Assembly (NCBI GenBank): GCA_964532065.1
Contig: CAZHHG010000046.1
Coordinates: 1 to 20,391 of the forward strand
Direction: 5' to 3'
Length of the DNA: 20,391 nt
From: DSXH01 sp964532065
GTDB taxonomy: Bacteria > Bacteroidota > Ignavibacteria > Ignavibacteriales > Melioribacteraceae
Below, one piece after another: positions 1 to 8,093 of this stretch. The notes beneath the pieces are model-generated. The model was not told where the DNA came from, searched no databases, and saw only the letters and a list, made by a program, of their open reading frames with translations. Both the position numbers and the translations under genes were made by a program. Position 1 is the first letter of the stretch, and the number at the start of each line of letters is the position of its first letter.

Positions 1-1
1 T

Positions 2-1114
2 GTAGTTATTATGGCACTGACAGTTCTCGGCGGATTTGAAAAAGTAGTGACAGAGAAAATAGTAGACCTTAATTCGCACATAAAGGTCACTTCTTTCGGG
101 AACAGAGACCTCCCTGCCTCGCGGGCAGTATTACAGGAAATCGAAAAAACTTTCGGTGGCGAATTCGTTTCAGTTGAGCCGTTTGTCTCAAAGCTTGCAA
201 TAATTAAATCGAAGAGGCATACCGAAGGTGTAACTATCGTCGGATTAAATAGAAATAATCTGGATAATACACTAAGAAAATTTATTCAGAGCGGTCAGAT
301 TGACGCAGATACTTCGGAAACCGCTCCGCTTCTTTTAGGAAAGAGATTGGCAGAAAAGCTTTTCCTAAAGTCAGGCGAACGTGTTACAATTTTTTCTCTT
401 AATCAGAATCAGATTCCGTCGGCAGAAAATCCTCCTATGATAGAACAATTAATTGTATCCGGAATTTATGAAAGCGGCATGTCGGAATACGATGACCTGA
501 ATGCTTATACAACAATTGAAGAAGCATCCAGGCTCAGCGGAATGGAGGATAAAATTTCGGGATATAACATAAAAGTAAATGATATTTCCAGAATCGATTC
601 TCTTTCCGATAAGCTGCAGGATCTCCTCGGTTATCCTTACTATGTAAGATCAGTATTCCAGGTGCACCAGAATATCTTCACATGGCTTGAGCTTCAGAAA
701 GAGCCGATCCCGATCATTCTCGGGTTAATCATTTTCGTCGCTGTTTTCAATATTATAGGTACTCTGCTTATGATCGTACTGGAGAGGACGAATACAATCG
801 GTATACTGCGTTCGCTCGGGATGAACAGGAAACGGATCATCAGTCTCTTCCTCTATCACGGTTTTTATCTTACAATAATCGGAACAATCGCCGGCAATCT
901 TCTGGCTTTTATTTTAAGCACACTGCAGGACCGGTTCGATATAATATCGCTGCCAGATAAAATCTATTTTGTATCGCGGGTACCAATCGCAATCAATCCG
1001 GATAATTATCTTCTTGTTTCTGCCATCACTATTCTGATTGCAATGATTGCCTCTATTATTCCCGCGTTTGTTGCTTCGAAGATAAAACCGATATCAGCAA
1101 TAAGGTTTGATTGA
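2..1114 (+). CDS. LolC/LolE-family lipoprotein-releasing ABC permease, 5' partial
   Basis: Membrane subunit of an FtsX-like ABC exporter of the LolCDE type, which releases lipoproteins from the inner membrane for transfer to the outer membrane. The frame is open to the left edge (VVI precedes the first Met at 11). That Met sits at the end of what matches TM1 of the next gene (ALTVLGGFE here, ALIIVLSVFNGFG there), so the true N-terminus, roughly 30-40 residues, lies outside the window. A large periplasmic domain follows, then three C-terminal membrane helices: around 'IPIILGLIIFVAVF', 'FYLTIIGTIAGNLLAFIL' and 'LLVSAITILIAMIASIIP'. The motif 'LERTNTIGILRSLGMNRKRI' between the first two is the usual FtsX coupling region that contacts the ATPase. 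It ends 1 base before the next permease's ATG, so the two are surely cotranscribed. Family is certain; lipoprotein specificity is inferred from lolD. Confidence 0.88.
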   Translation, partial: VVIMALTVLGGFEKVVTEKIVDLNSHIKVTSFGNRDLPASRAVLQEIEKTFGGEFVSVEPFVSKLAIIKSKRHTEGVTIVGLNRNNLDNTLRKFIQSGQIDADTSETAPLLLGKRLAEKLFLKSGERVTIFSLNQNQIPSAENPPMIEQLIVSGIYESGMSEYDDLNAYTTIEEASRLSGMEDKISGYNIKVNDISRIDSLSDKLQDLLGYPYYVRSVFQVHQNIFTWLELQKEPIPIILGLIIFVAVFNIIGTLLMIVLERTNTIGILRSLGMNRKRIISLFLYHGFYLTIIGTIAGNLLAFILSTLQDRFDIISLPDKIYFVSRVPIAINPDNYLLVSAITILIAMIASIIPAFVASKIKPISAIRFD

Positions 1115-1115
1115 T

Positions 1116-2345
1116 ATGCTAGAATTTTTCATCGCAAAAAGATATATCCGGTCCAAACACAAGTTGAATTTCATCACCATAATTTCATTTCTTTCAACAG
1201 CCGGAATAACGATAGGCGTGGCTGCTTTAATAATTGTCCTTTCTGTGTTTAACGGATTTGGTTCTCTTGTAAAATCAATTCTAATCAGTTTCGACCCTCA
1301 CGTTAGAATTTCTGTGATCGATGAAAGAGGATTCGATAAAACAAACCTGATCGAAGATGAATTGAAATCGCTCGGCAGCACTTCTGAGTATTATCCGTTT
1401 GTAGAAGGCAAGGTGGTTCTTCTTAACCGTCAGACTTTCGAGATAGTAACTCTTAAAGGCGTGGCTGTAAATAACCAGCAGAGCGATTGGGGTGTAAGCT
1501 CAAAAATTATCAGCGGGGATTACAATCTTGCGGACGGAAGCGGAGTAAGTAAGATTATACTGGGTCTTCCGCTCGCTCTAAAACTCTCGGCGCGTGTCGG
1601 CGACACAATTAACGCGGCATCCGCGTATAACATCGAAAAAACAATAACCTCCCTTTCATTGCCGAGGACTCAGAAATTTGTTGTTGCCGGACTTTTTGAA
1701 TCGAACAACAGGGATTATGATATTGCCTATTCATTCACCTCTCTTAAATCCGGGCAGAGGTTATTCGGATTGAGGGACAGGATTACCGGTTACGAAGTAA
1801 GACTTGATGATATTGAAAGTTCAGAAACGGTAAAGAGCCGGTTAAACGAAAATCTCCCGGGCGGATTATTCTCTGTTAATACTTGGTACGACCTGCATAA
1901 GGATCTGTTCAGCGTAATGCTGATCGAACGCTGGGCGGCGTACATTCTTCTCTGCCTGATTATAGCAGTTGCGACGTTTAACATATTCGCATCGCTTACC
2001 ATGACCGTGCTAGAGAAGAAAAAGGATATCGGAATAATGCGTTCGATAGGGCTTACCCGGAAGTCCATTCTCAAAATATTTATGCTGGAAGGATTGCTAG
2101 TTGGAATTATCGGTACATTTCTCGGTATTCTGATCGGAGCAGCAGTATGCTATGTTCAAATCGAATATAATTTTTATCCGCTCGATCCAACAAAATATAT
2201 AATCGATTCACTTCCGGTTGAATTGAGATTTACGGATATTATAGCAGTAGGATTGATGGCAATGTTTTTATCTTTCATCGCGTCGTTATATCCTGCAAAA
2301 CGCGCCGCTAATACAATGATAATTGATTCAATTAAATACGAGTAA
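1116..2345 (+). CDS. LolC/LolE-family lipoprotein-releasing ABC permease
   Basis: Second FtsX-like permease, 409 aa, the normal length for LolC/LolE. The ATG at 1116 (MLEFFIAKRYIRSKHK) is preferred over an in-frame TTG at 1107, because LolC proteins begin this way (short amphipathic stretch plus FIA.RY) and the ATG follows the previous stop by one base. TM1 spans roughly residues 20-46 (ending VLSVFNGFG), the periplasmic domain about 47-265, and three helices follow (RWAAYILLCLIIAVATFNIF; EGLLVGIIGTFLGILIGA; DIIAVGLMAMFLSFIASLYP). The coupling motif 'LEKKKDIGIMRSIGLTRKSI' is present. It is a paralog, not a copy, of the upstream gene, so the exporter is probably a heterodimer (LolC plus LolE). 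It is followed after 2 bases by the ATPase gene. The order permease-permease-ATPase differs from E. coli lolC-lolD-lolE. Confidence 0.9.
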   Translation: MLEFFIAKRYIRSKHKLNFITIISFLSTAGITIGVAALIIVLSVFNGFGSLVKSILISFDPHVRISVIDERGFDKTNLIEDELKSLGSTSEYYPFVEGKVVLLNRQTFEIVTLKGVAVNNQQSDWGVSSKIISGDYNLADGSGVSKIILGLPLALKLSARVGDTINAASAYNIEKTITSLSLPRTQKFVVAGLFESNNRDYDIAYSFTSLKSGQRLFGLRDRITGYEVRLDDIESSETVKSRLNENLPGGLFSVNTWYDLHKDLFSVMLIERWAAYILLCLIIAVATFNIFASLTMTVLEKKKDIGIMRSIGLTRKSILKIFMLEGLLVGIIGTFLGILIGAAVCYVQIEYNFYPLDPTKYIIDSLPVELRFTDIIAVGLMAMFLSFIASLYPAKRAANTMIIDSIKYE

Positions 2346-2347
2346 CA

Positions 2348-3034
2348 ATGAGTATAAAAATTTTAGAAGCAGAAGAGATCAGGAAATCATTTTTCAGAGT
2401 GAATAATCAGAAGCTTGAGATTCTGAAAGGAGTATCCTTCGTTCTAACCGCAGGAAAGATTTCGATGATAGTCGGTGCTTCCGGCGCCGGTAAGAGCACT
2501 CTTCTTCACATCCTTAGCGGGCTCGATAATCCGGACTCGGGCAGGGTTCTTATCAACGATACTGAAATTTTTAAATTAAACGACGAAAAATTGTCTGCCT
2601 TCAGAAACAGGAACATCGGATTTGTATTTCAATTCCATCATCTCCTGCCTGAATTCGATGCACTGGAGAACGTTTCAATTCCGCTGATGATCGGAGGCAG
2701 ATCCTTGAAGGAAGCAAAGAACAAGGGAGAAAATGTTCTTGAACTGGTGGGACTTAAAGACCGGCTTCATCATAAACCCTCAGAGCTTTCGGGCGGAGAA
2801 CAGCAGAGAGTCGCTGTGGCAAGAGCATTAATTAACGATCCCGCAATAATTTTTGCAGATGAACCGACCGGCAATCTTGATTCAACAAGCAGTTCAAAAA
2901 TTCACGATCTCTTTATTGAGTTGAACAATAAATTAAACCTTACATTTCTAATTGTTACTCATAATCCTGACCTGGTCAGAATATCAGATCATATTTATGA
3001 AATGAAAGACGGATTACTAAGTCAAACAAAATAA
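2348..3034 (+). CDS. lolD: LolD-type ABC transporter ATP-binding protein
   Basis: ATPase that powers lipoprotein release by the two adjacent permeases; 228 aa, typical for LolD. Visible motifs: Walker A GASGAGKST (43-51), a Q-loop region running into 'FQFHHLLPEFDALENV' (about 94-108), which is characteristic of the LolD/MacB/FtsE branch and closest to LolD, signature LSGGEQQ (147-153), Walker B IIFADE (167-172) and the H-loop histidine in IVTHN (near 203). The gene starts 2 bases after the second permease stop, so translation is probably coupled. A MacB- or FtsE-like role cannot be excluded by sequence alone, but the two LolC/E-like partners with short N-terminal segments favour Lol. Confidence 0.9.
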   Translation: MSIKILEAEEIRKSFFRVNNQKLEILKGVSFVLTAGKISMIVGASGAGKSTLLHILSGLDNPDSGRVLINDTEIFKLNDEKLSAFRNRNIGFVFQFHHLLPEFDALENVSIPLMIGGRSLKEAKNKGENVLELVGLKDRLHHKPSELSGGEQQRVAVARALINDPAIIFADEPTGNLDSTSSSKIHDLFIELNNKLNLTFLIVTHNPDLVRISDHIYEMKDGLLSQTK

Positions 3035-3046
3035 ATGAGGCATTAA

Positions 3047-4441
3047 ATGAAAAGCTCGAGAAGAGGATTCATAAAAACCGCAATAGCATCTGGTGCGGCG
3101 ATAGGCCTTTCGTCAATTCCCGTTTTGGGAGAGAACAGGAACGGCAGAATCGAATTGACGGAATCTGTTACCGAACAGAGTAAAAAGAGTAAGAATGTTG
3201 TTGGACTTGCATGCGAACCGATCGATAGGGTAAGGATCGGATTTATTGGACTTGGAATGAGAGGACCCGGAGCTGTTGAAAGGATGATGAAAATTGAGGG
3301 AGTTGAAATCAAAGCTCTTTGCGATTTGATTCCTGAAAGAGTTAAGTCCGTTCAGGAAATGGTTAAGAAGGAAGGCCGACCAGAGGCACTTGAATTCTAC
3401 GGCAGCGATGACGCCTGGATGAAAATGTGCGAACGGGATGATATCGACCTGATCTATTCCTGTACTCCCTGGCATCTTCATGTTCCCAATGCGCTTTACG
3501 CAATGAAACAGGGCAAGCATGTTGCTATGGAAGTTCCCGCTGCAACTACTGTTAAAGAATGCTGGGACCTGGTGAACACTGCAGAGCAAACCAGAAAACA
3601 TTGCATGATGCTGGAGAATTGCTGCTACGACTTCTTTGAACTTGCGACGTTAAATATGGCGAGGGAAGGTCTGCTCGGAGAAATTATTCATGCCGAATGC
3701 GCATACATACATGATCTGCGCTGGCTAAAATTCGATAAGGAGAAAGGTTACCAGGGTATGTGGAGATTGAAACACAGCATCAAACATACAGGAAGTTTGT
3801 ATCCCACACACGGTATAGGTCCGGTTGCTCAGATAATGAATATAAACCGCGGAGATAAATTCGATTACCTCTCTTCAATGTCCACCAATCAGTTCGGTAT
3901 GACACTCTATGCAAAAGATAAATTCGGGGAGAATTCTCCTGAGGCAAATCAGACTTATAAACTGGGGGATATGAATACAACACTCGTTAAGACAGACAAA
4001 GGTCATACTATAATGATCCAGCACGATACTACAAGCCCGCGACCTTACAGCCGTATTCACCTGCTCAGCGGCACAAAAGGAATTGCAATGAAATGGCCGC
4101 AGCAGCGGATTGCTCTTGAACCCGATGCCCATTCATGGCTGAAAGATGAGGATTTTAAAAACCTTATGACAAAATACGAACACCCGCTGGCTAAAAAGAT
4201 CGGACAGAAAGCACGAGAGGTCGGCGGACACGGCGGTATGGATTTTATAATGGATTGGCGGCTTATCTACTGCCTGCGTAACGGACTACCTTTAGACCAG
4301 GATGTTTACGACGCGGCATCTTGGTCGGCACTTGTTGAGCTGAGCGAAATATCGACTCTTAATAAAAGCAAAAGTGTTGAAGTTCCGGATTTTACAAGAG
4401 GCGCGTGGAAGACTACCAAACCTATCGGTATAATTTCTTGA
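3047..4441 (+). CDS. Tat-exported Gfo/Idh/MocA oxidoreductase, GH109-like
   Basis: NAD-dependent dehydrogenase-fold protein (464 aa) resembling glycoside hydrolase family 109, whose characterised members remove terminal alpha-N-acetylgalactosamine by an NAD-mediated redox mechanism. The N-terminus carries a twin-arginine signal (SRRGFIK, residues 4-10, then a hydrophobic stretch to about 28), so export with bound cofactor is likely. The Rossmann motif is GFIGLGMRG (65-73). GH109-type signatures follow: MEVPAA (161-166), HDLR (222-225), YPTHG (252-256, holding the Tyr/His implicated in catalysis in the family), DTTSPRPYS (about 327-335), GHGGMDF (394-400) and PDFTRG (447-452). A GAGG sits ahead of the ATG. 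It lies 12 bases after lolD, so it may be read through from the Lol operon, and a hairpin terminator follows. Substrate is unproven, since the Gfo/Idh/MocA family is functionally broad. Confidence 0.82.
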   Translation: MKSSRRGFIKTAIASGAAIGLSSIPVLGENRNGRIELTESVTEQSKKSKNVVGLACEPIDRVRIGFIGLGMRGPGAVERMMKIEGVEIKALCDLIPERVKSVQEMVKKEGRPEALEFYGSDDAWMKMCERDDIDLIYSCTPWHLHVPNALYAMKQGKHVAMEVPAATTVKECWDLVNTAEQTRKHCMMLENCCYDFFELATLNMAREGLLGEIIHAECAYIHDLRWLKFDKEKGYQGMWRLKHSIKHTGSLYPTHGIGPVAQIMNINRGDKFDYLSSMSTNQFGMTLYAKDKFGENSPEANQTYKLGDMNTTLVKTDKGHTIMIQHDTTSPRPYSRIHLLSGTKGIAMKWPQQRIALEPDAHSWLKDEDFKNLMTKYEHPLAKKIGQKAREVGGHGGMDFIMDWRLIYCLRNGLPLDQDVYDAASWSALVELSEISTLNKSKSVEVPDFTRGAWKTTKPIGIIS

Positions 4442-4450
4442 TCAAAATGA

Positions 4451-4484
4451 ATCGACCCGCAATGAGCGGGTCGATCCTTTTCTT
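4451..4484. terminator. Hairpin terminator between convergent genes
   Basis: A perfect 10-bp inverted repeat (ATCGACCCGC / GCGGGTCGAT) with a 5-base loop (AATGA) at 4451-4475 is followed on the plus strand by CCTTTTCTT. It sits between the stop of the GH109-like gene (4441) and the stop of the convergent aminopeptidase gene (4483). The plus-strand T tract is the better one. On the minus strand only TCATTTTG follows, so termination may be bidirectional but weaker that way. Confidence 0.75.
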
Positions 4485-5979
4485 AACACTCCTTTAGAAG
4501 ATAGTCCATTATCAGACGGACACCGAAACCTGTATCATAATTTTTAGTGTAGCTGGTCGTATCGTGTTTAATTGATGGACCGGCAATGTCTAGATGAGCC
4601 CAGGGAATTTTTTTATCGACGAAATGCTCAAGGAATTTGCCTGCCGTAATTGCCCCGCCCCATCGCGGACCGAGATTAGAGACATCAGCAATATCGCTTT
4701 TAATCAACTGATCAAAATCTTTCCAGAACGGAAGCCGCCAGATTCGTTCAAAAGTTTTATATCCGGAATCGGTTAATTGATCAGCTAACCGATCATTGTG
4801 TGTAAAAAGTCCTGCCGTAAAGAGACCGAGAGCAACAACGCAAGCACCGGTAAGAGTAGCAAAGTCAATTATTTCATCCGGCTTTTGATTTGAGGCATAA
4901 TGCAAAGCATCGGCAAGAATTAGCCGTCCTTCAGCATCTGTATCCTTCACTTCAATTGTTTTACCTGAATATGCTTTAATAACATCGCCCGGTTTGAATG
5001 AATTACCGCCCAGCATATTTTCGACAGCAGGAACAACACCGATAAGCTCAATGGGAAGCTTCAAAAGAGAAGCAGAGCGGATAATACCAAGTACTACCGC
5101 GCCTCCGGCCATATCAGCTTTCATTTCGAGCATACCCGCGGTAGGTTTTATGGAGAGGCCTCCGCTATCGTATGTTACGCCCTTCCCAACGAGAGCAATT
5201 TTCTTCTTCGGTTTTCCGGCCGGTTTGTAATGAGCAACAATCATACACGGCGGTTTATCACTTGCACCGCCAACAGCGAGGATTGTATTCATCTTATTAC
5301 GTTCGAGAGCTTTCTTATCGAAGATCTGAACCTTTACACCATACCTTGAGAGTTCTCTCCTGGCCCGGGCAGCCAGTTCCAGGGGTGTCAAAGTAATAGC
5401 CGGTTCATTTACAAGGTCCCTTGTAAAGTAGACAGATTCAATAATTCTTTTGGATCTGTCAATCACTGTTTTCAGCAGATTGGTATTACTGTAATGAAAA
5501 ATAAAATTGATCTCACCGGTCTTCTCTTTATCTGTTTTTATATCATATTTATAATTACCGAGAAGTACTCCTTCAATTAAAGTCTGGAGGAAATAATCCT
5601 CCGTTGTGAAATACTTTTTGAAATCTGAATAAACCGGAATTATAACATGAACCGATTTCAATCCGCTTTTCTTTAAGGAAGGGACGAAACCGGCAAAATA
5701 ATTCCTGAAAAAATCCTGGTTAAAGTCATCACCCGATTTTATTTTTTTAAGAAAGAGAGCTGACGGATTTTCATCAGCCGGGAATACAGTTAATTCATCA
5801 TTTTTATCGTCGAGGAATTTCTGCACCTGCAGTCTGTTAACAGATTTATCAAGTGATGCTAAAAAGTTTTTAAAAACTTTTTCTAGATTTTTTTTATCGT
5901 GAAAATATTTCACGAGTCCGGCATTTTCTTCAAAACCGATCTGATCAGAGCCGGCTTTTAAATTTATTCTAAAATGCAT
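4483..5979 (-). CDS. pepA: Leucyl aminopeptidase, peptidase family M17
   Basis: Cytosolic hexameric two-metal aminopeptidase that removes N-terminal residues from peptides; 498 aa, normal for the family. The catalytic C-terminal half is complete. Metal ligands are K266 and D271 in GKGVTYDSGG, D289 in MKADMAGG, and D348 and E350 in DTDAEGRL. Catalytic K278 (SIKP) and R352 are also present. All are offset by exactly four residues from E. coli PepA (K270, D275, K282, D293, D352, E354, R356). The N-terminal macro-like domain (about 1-170) is divergent, as usual. The ATG at 5979 is preceded by TAGGAG, which overlaps the stop codon of the upstream nrnA-like gene 8 bases away, so the two genes form one transcription unit. 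Some PepA proteins also bind DNA (Xer recombination, carAB regulation); nothing here tests that. Confidence 0.95.
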   Translation of the reverse strand: MHFRINLKAGSDQIGFEENAGLVKYFHDKKNLEKVFKNFLASLDKSVNRLQVQKFLDDKNDELTVFPADENPSALFLKKIKSGDDFNQDFFRNYFAGFVPSLKKSGLKSVHVIIPVYSDFKKYFTTEDYFLQTLIEGVLLGNYKYDIKTDKEKTGEINFIFHYSNTNLLKTVIDRSKRIIESVYFTRDLVNEPAITLTPLELAARARRELSRYGVKVQIFDKKALERNKMNTILAVGGASDKPPCMIVAHYKPAGKPKKKIALVGKGVTYDSGGLSIKPTAGMLEMKADMAGGAVVLGIIRSASLLKLPIELIGVVPAVENMLGGNSFKPGDVIKAYSGKTIEVKDTDAEGRLILADALHYASNQKPDEIIDFATLTGACVVALGLFTAGLFTHNDRLADQLTDSGYKTFERIWRLPFWKDFDQLIKSDIADVSNLGPRWGGAITAGKFLEHFVDKKIPWAHLDIAGPSIKHDTTSYTKNYDTGFGVRLIMDYLLKEC

Positions 5980-5987
5980 ATCCGCTC

Positions 5988-6974
5988 CTAAATGGTGATA
6001 TATTTTTGAGCTGCCTTTGTAATTTCATCAACAATATCCGTAATCCTGATATTGAAGAACCTTGCACCGGAAGCATTCGAATGGCCTCCCCCGCTAAATT
6101 CCTTTGCTAGAAGATTGACGGGGATTGTTCCTTTCGAACGGAAACTTACTTTTACACCGTCATTAAGTTCATAAAGGAGAATACCAATCTGAACACCCTG
6201 AATAGAGAGGCAGTAATTTACAAATCCGTCCACATCCGCCTCAACGGCACCGTGCTTCTTCTGAACTTCGTTTGTAAGTGTCATTACGGCAATTTTCCCG
6301 GTTGAATCCAGAGTAATAGAATTGAGCGCCTCGCCAAGCAGTTTAATCCGGCTGAAATGGAATTGATCGTAAACCTGATTGTAAATTTCTGTCGGGTTAA
6401 CACCGTATTCAAGTAGTCCGGCAATTATCCGATGAATTTTGGGAGAAGTCCTGTCAAACCGGAATGAACCTGTATCGGTCATAATCGCCGTATAGATCTG
6501 TTCGGCAATTTCAAAATCCATTTCAACTATACCGGTAGATGTAATGAAGTCATATATAATTTCCCCGGTAGCCGAAAAGTCCGGGCCGCCTATAAAAAGA
6601 TCTGCAAACTTTTCCGGATCCTGATGATGATCAATGCACACTTTGGTTTTATTGAAATTTCTAAGTCCCTTCTCCATTCTTACAACGCGGTTTGCCTGAT
6701 TCAGATCCATTATCAGAAGAACATCAGCATCAATAAAGATTTCCGAATGCGCCGATTCATCATACCTTTCAATTACTTTATTCTTATCGAGGAATTCAAG
6801 ATTGTATGGAGTGTAACTGTGATTTACAATTCTGGCATTCTTACCGAGCTTTTTTAAAACAAAATAAATAGCCAGTTCGGAACAGACAGCATCGGCATCG
6901 GGATTAACATGAGAAGTAATAAGAAAAGAATTATTTGATTCGAAAATTCTTTTCAGTTCCTGAAATTGATTCAT
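5988..6974 (-). CDS. nrnA: DHH-family phosphoesterase, NrnA-like (oligoribonuclease / pAp phosphatase)
   Basis: Protein of 328 aa with the full DHH-DHHA1 layout of bifunctional nanoRNase/pAp phosphatases. These enzymes degrade 2-5 nt RNA fragments and dephosphorylate 3'-phosphoadenosine 5'-phosphate. Motif I is HVNPDADAV (22-30; DAD replaces the usual DGD), motif II has Asp90 in IMDLNQ, motif III is DHH (115-117), motif IV is MTDTGSFRF (165-173), and the DHHA1 substrate loop is GGGHSNASG (295-303). Replacement of Orn by NrnA is common outside proteobacteria. No Shine-Dalgarno is visible before the ATG. TATTAT lies only 8 bases upstream of it, so a very short leader is possible. The upstream korAB unit ends in a strong terminator, so nrnA needs its own promoter in a tight space. 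It is followed by pepA. Confidence 0.88.
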   Translation of the reverse strand: MNQFQELKRIFESNNSFLITSHVNPDADAVCSELAIYFVLKKLGKNARIVNHSYTPYNLEFLDKNKVIERYDESAHSEIFIDADVLLIMDLNQANRVVRMEKGLRNFNKTKVCIDHHQDPEKFADLFIGGPDFSATGEIIYDFITSTGIVEMDFEIAEQIYTAIMTDTGSFRFDRTSPKIHRIIAGLLEYGVNPTEIYNQVYDQFHFSRIKLLGEALNSITLDSTGKIAVMTLTNEVQKKHGAVEADVDGFVNYCLSIQGVQIGILLYELNDGVKVSFRSKGTIPVNLLAKEFSGGGHSNASGARFFNIRITDIVDEITKAAQKYITI

Positions 6975-6991
6975 AGTGATTTATAATAATT

Positions 6992-7023
6992 GGATAAAAG
7001 AAAAGGCGAAGCACTGCTTCGCC
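6992..7023 (-). terminator. Intrinsic terminator of the korAB operon
   Basis: Read on the minus strand, GGCGAAGC and GCTTCGCC form a perfect 8-bp GC-rich stem with a 3-base loop (7005-7023), followed at once by TTTTCTTTTATCC. This is a textbook rho-independent terminator about 30 bases past the korB stop codon. It separates korAB from the codirectional nrnA gene, which starts only 18 bases further on. Confidence 0.88.
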
Positions 7024-7052
7024 CGTAAATATATTGTAAAAGAAAAATAATA

Positions 7053-8093
7053 TTAACTTACTTCCCAGGTACTTGTTGAGAACATTAATTTCTTATAAGT
7101 ACCCGCGCCTTTATCGGCTACAATGCGGTCGATCTGCTTCATATAGTCGCCATCGTAAGTCGGTTTTTCGTACTGGCGGAAAATGCCGACCGGAGTCGGA
7201 AATCCTTCCAGGTCAGTGAATCTTGCAAGTATGAATCCGCGTGTCGGATTTTTATCGAACTCGTCGTGAACCCAGCAATCGTTAACAGAGTGTTTGCCGT
7301 CATTCAGATCGATTACAACGGGTTCTATACCGTCGAGTTTAATACCTTTATCTTTGTTCGCACCGAAGACGAGAGGTTTATTATGCTCCAAAAGAATCAC
7401 GTTCTCCGGTTTAGTATCTTTTTCAGTCAGGTGGAAATATGCACCGTCATTAAAGATGGGGCAGTTCTGATAGACTTCAATAAACGCGAGACCTTTATGT
7501 TTGGAAGCGCGCGTAATCATTTCCTGCATATGTTTCGGATCTCTGTCGAGTGTTCGCGCAATAAATGTTGCGCCGGCACCGTCGGCCAGTTTAATTGCGT
7601 TAAACGGGAAATCGACAGTTCCGTACGGCGAGGATTTTGTGACCTTTCCTTTTTCAGAAGTTGGTGAATACTGACCTTTAGTCAAACCGTAAATTCTATT
7701 ATTGAATAGAAGGATTTTAAGGTCGATATTTTTACGGCACGCGTGAATAAAGTGATTACCGCCGATGCTAAGCATGTCACCGTCGCCGGTAGCAACCCAG
7801 ACCTGCAATTTTCTATTGGCCAGTTTTACGCCGGTAGCAATAGCGGCGGCGCGCCCATGAATTCCATGGAAGCCGTAAGTGCTCATATAGTAAGGGAAGC
7901 GGCTCGAACATCCGATACCCGAAACCCAAACAATATTTTCCTTTCTCTCGCCGAAATCGGGAGAGGTTCTCTGAACCTGTGCAAGGATCGAGTAATCACC
8001 GCAGCCCGGACACCATTTTACATCCACATCCGATGCAAAATCCTTAGCAGTATATTTTATATCTGTTACAACCTGATCTATTTTATTTTCCAT
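7053..8093 (-). CDS. korB: 2-oxoacid:ferredoxin oxidoreductase, beta subunit
   Basis: Thiamine-diphosphate subunit of a two-subunit 2-oxoacid (most likely 2-oxoglutarate):ferredoxin oxidoreductase, 346 aa. WCPGCGDY (27-34) holds two of the [4Fe-4S] cysteines. GDGDMLSIGGNH (103-114) through NNRIYGLTKGQ is the ThDP/Mg binding motif. The ATG at 8093 is chosen over an in-frame TTG at 8114 because it has a perfect GGAGG five bases upstream; this overlaps the korA end by 11 bases. The enzyme either oxidises 2-oxoglutarate to succinyl-CoA, giving reduced ferredoxin, or runs in reverse in the reductive TCA cycle. No ferredoxin-like delta subunit is encoded nearby. A pyruvate or branched-chain oxoacid substrate is possible, but the fused alpha partner fits KorAB best. 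Confidence 0.92.
   Translation of the reverse strand: MENKIDQVVTDIKYTAKDFASDVDVKWCPGCGDYSILAQVQRTSPDFGERKENIVWVSGIGCSSRFPYYMSTYGFHGIHGRAAAIATGVKLANRKLQVWVATGDGDMLSIGGNHFIHACRKNIDLKILLFNNRIYGLTKGQYSPTSEKGKVTKSSPYGTVDFPFNAIKLADGAGATFIARTLDRDPKHMQEMITRASKHKGLAFIEVYQNCPIFNDGAYFHLTEKDTKPENVILLEHNKPLVFGANKDKGIKLDGIEPVVIDLNDGKHSVNDCWVHDEFDKNPTRGFILARFTDLEGFPTPVGIFRQYEKPTYDGDYMKQIDRIVADKGAGTYKKLMFSTSTWEVS

Noticed and set aside
3113..3601. A 162-aa minus-strand open frame
   Set aside because: It is opposite the well-conserved GH109-like gene, has no recognisable domain or ribosome-binding site, and is explained by codon bias of the real gene.
7266..7667. A 133-aa plus-strand open frame inside korB
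   Set aside because: Antisense to the strongly conserved ThDP subunit, no domain recognised.
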